Notes under the pieces: model-generated
Told to the model about the DNA's origin: nothing
Seen by the model: only the letters and a program-made list of their open reading frames with translations
The model's database searches: none
Made by a program: the position numbers and the translations under genes
Source of the DNA: Isotricha intestinalis
Taxonomy: Eukaryota > Ciliophora > Litostomatea > Vestibuliferida > Isotrichidae
Direction: 5' to 3'
Assembly (NCBI GenBank): GCA_023807065.1
Contig: JAJJLU010004103.1
Coordinates: forward strand, 1-18,609
DNA: 18,609 bases
Shown here: positions 18,022 to 18,609 of the stretch, piece by piece
How the letters are laid out: every line of letters begins with the position of its first letter
Numbering within the stretch: position 1 is the first letter of the stretch

Positions 18022-18555
18022 AGTTTAAGAGAATCAATAATTAAAAAAAAATTTATTTATAATTTCATATTTAATATTTTTTCTAATATATTTATACCAA
18101 AAGGAATAATTTTTTTCAAAATTGTGTTTCCAAAAGAGGATAAAAAATCTATTTTGATTTTTGTTTATTATTAATAATAATTCTACTTAAAATAAAAAAA
18201 AAGAAAATTCTAAAATCTCCAGATTTTAATTATTCTATCATTTGAAGAAGTACGAATATTATTATTTTTAATTGTTTGAATTTATCATTATTATATATAA
18301 ATCATAATTCCATCATTTAAGAAAAAATATATATCTCTACAATTTTATTTCCTATCCATCAGATTTTAAAAGAATAAATTATTTCAAAATTTATTCTAGA
18401 AATTTCCTTTTGAGAAATATAATCAAATTGCAATTGATCTTATTCTCATTACTGTATATTTTATTTTTTTAATTAAAAATCAAATATGTTTTTTTCAATA
18501 TAACTTAAATTTTATTTTATTTTTGAAAATAGAAAAAAGTATATTAAAAATATAA
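18022..18555 (+). pseudogene. Single-frame coding relic interrupted by stops
   Basis: One plus-strand frame stays readable for more than 500 bases with a limited number of stops. It is open at 18022-18171 (50 codons, including IFIPKGIIFFKIVFPKEDKK) and 18400-18552 (51 codons, including KFPFEKYNQIAIDLI). Between them are shorter pieces such as NLQILIILSFEEVRILLFLI. Stops between and after are TAA, TAG or TGA, with a TAA triplet at 18172-18180. No family is recognised. It may belong with the relic at 17700-17968 as one former gene, or be chance hydrophobic reading of T-rich DNA. Confidence 0.28.
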
Positions 18556-18609
18556 ATGATACAGAATTCAATATTTAATTAATGAATTAAATAAATCAAA
18601 AAGAAATTA

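Noticed and set aside
1..18609. A ciliate-type code (TAA/TAG as glutamine) for the whole window
   Set aside because: Four intact genes end naturally in TAA at the expected protein length, and glutamine in conserved motifs such as LSGGQ is CAA.
1..18609. tRNA or rRNA genes, CRISPR arrays, telomere repeats, transposases
   Set aside because: No G+C-rich cloverleaf-sized segment, spaced direct repeats, terminal repeat array or transposase-like protein was seen on either strand.

Overview
The window is extremely A+T-rich and comes from a single-celled eukaryote. It carries five convincing, intronless protein genes: an ER-type DnaJ with thioredoxin folds, an ABCC half-plus-half transporter, a Trf4-type nucleotidyltransferase fold, a TRAF-type zinc-finger protein and a WD40 protein. 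Four of them end in TAA and one in TGA, and every glutamine I checked is CAA or CAG, so the intact genes use the standard code at least for TAA and TGA. The short ABCC without an extra N-terminal membrane domain, the single-exon genes and a DUF285/BspA-like fragment suggest a protist. A ciliate that keeps the standard code is one possibility, but the sequence does not fix the lineage.

Layout: 1-2820 holds no intact gene but clear coding remains. These are a DUF285-like fragment near 93-203, a second weak scrap near 588-659, and a longer plus-strand relic (1052-2820) broken by frameshifts and stops. A GC-rich spike and an AACT tandem repeat sit inside that relic. At 3149-4120 on the minus strand is a Trf4/PAP-like protein in which all three catalytic aspartates are asparagine. 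The 4214-6547 interval holds a possible 93-residue membrane peptide and two more plus-strand relics. At 6548-8182 (minus) is the DnaJ/thioredoxin-fold protein, with a CACGTG palindrome about 55 bp upstream. After 1.8 kb with only weak coding traces comes the ABCC transporter (9972-13961, plus). It converges on the zinc-finger/UIM gene (14389-15486, minus), which diverges from the WD40 gene (16046-17476, plus). The right end, 17700-18555, again carries decayed coding sequence.

The genes do not form one pathway. Two touch protein quality control: the DnaJ protein in the ER lumen and the zinc-finger protein with a C-terminal ubiquitin-interacting motif. The most notable observation is the apparent pseudoenzyme of the Trf4 family. 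Second is how much of the space between genes reads as decayed coding sequence, with TAA often standing where glutamine would fit.
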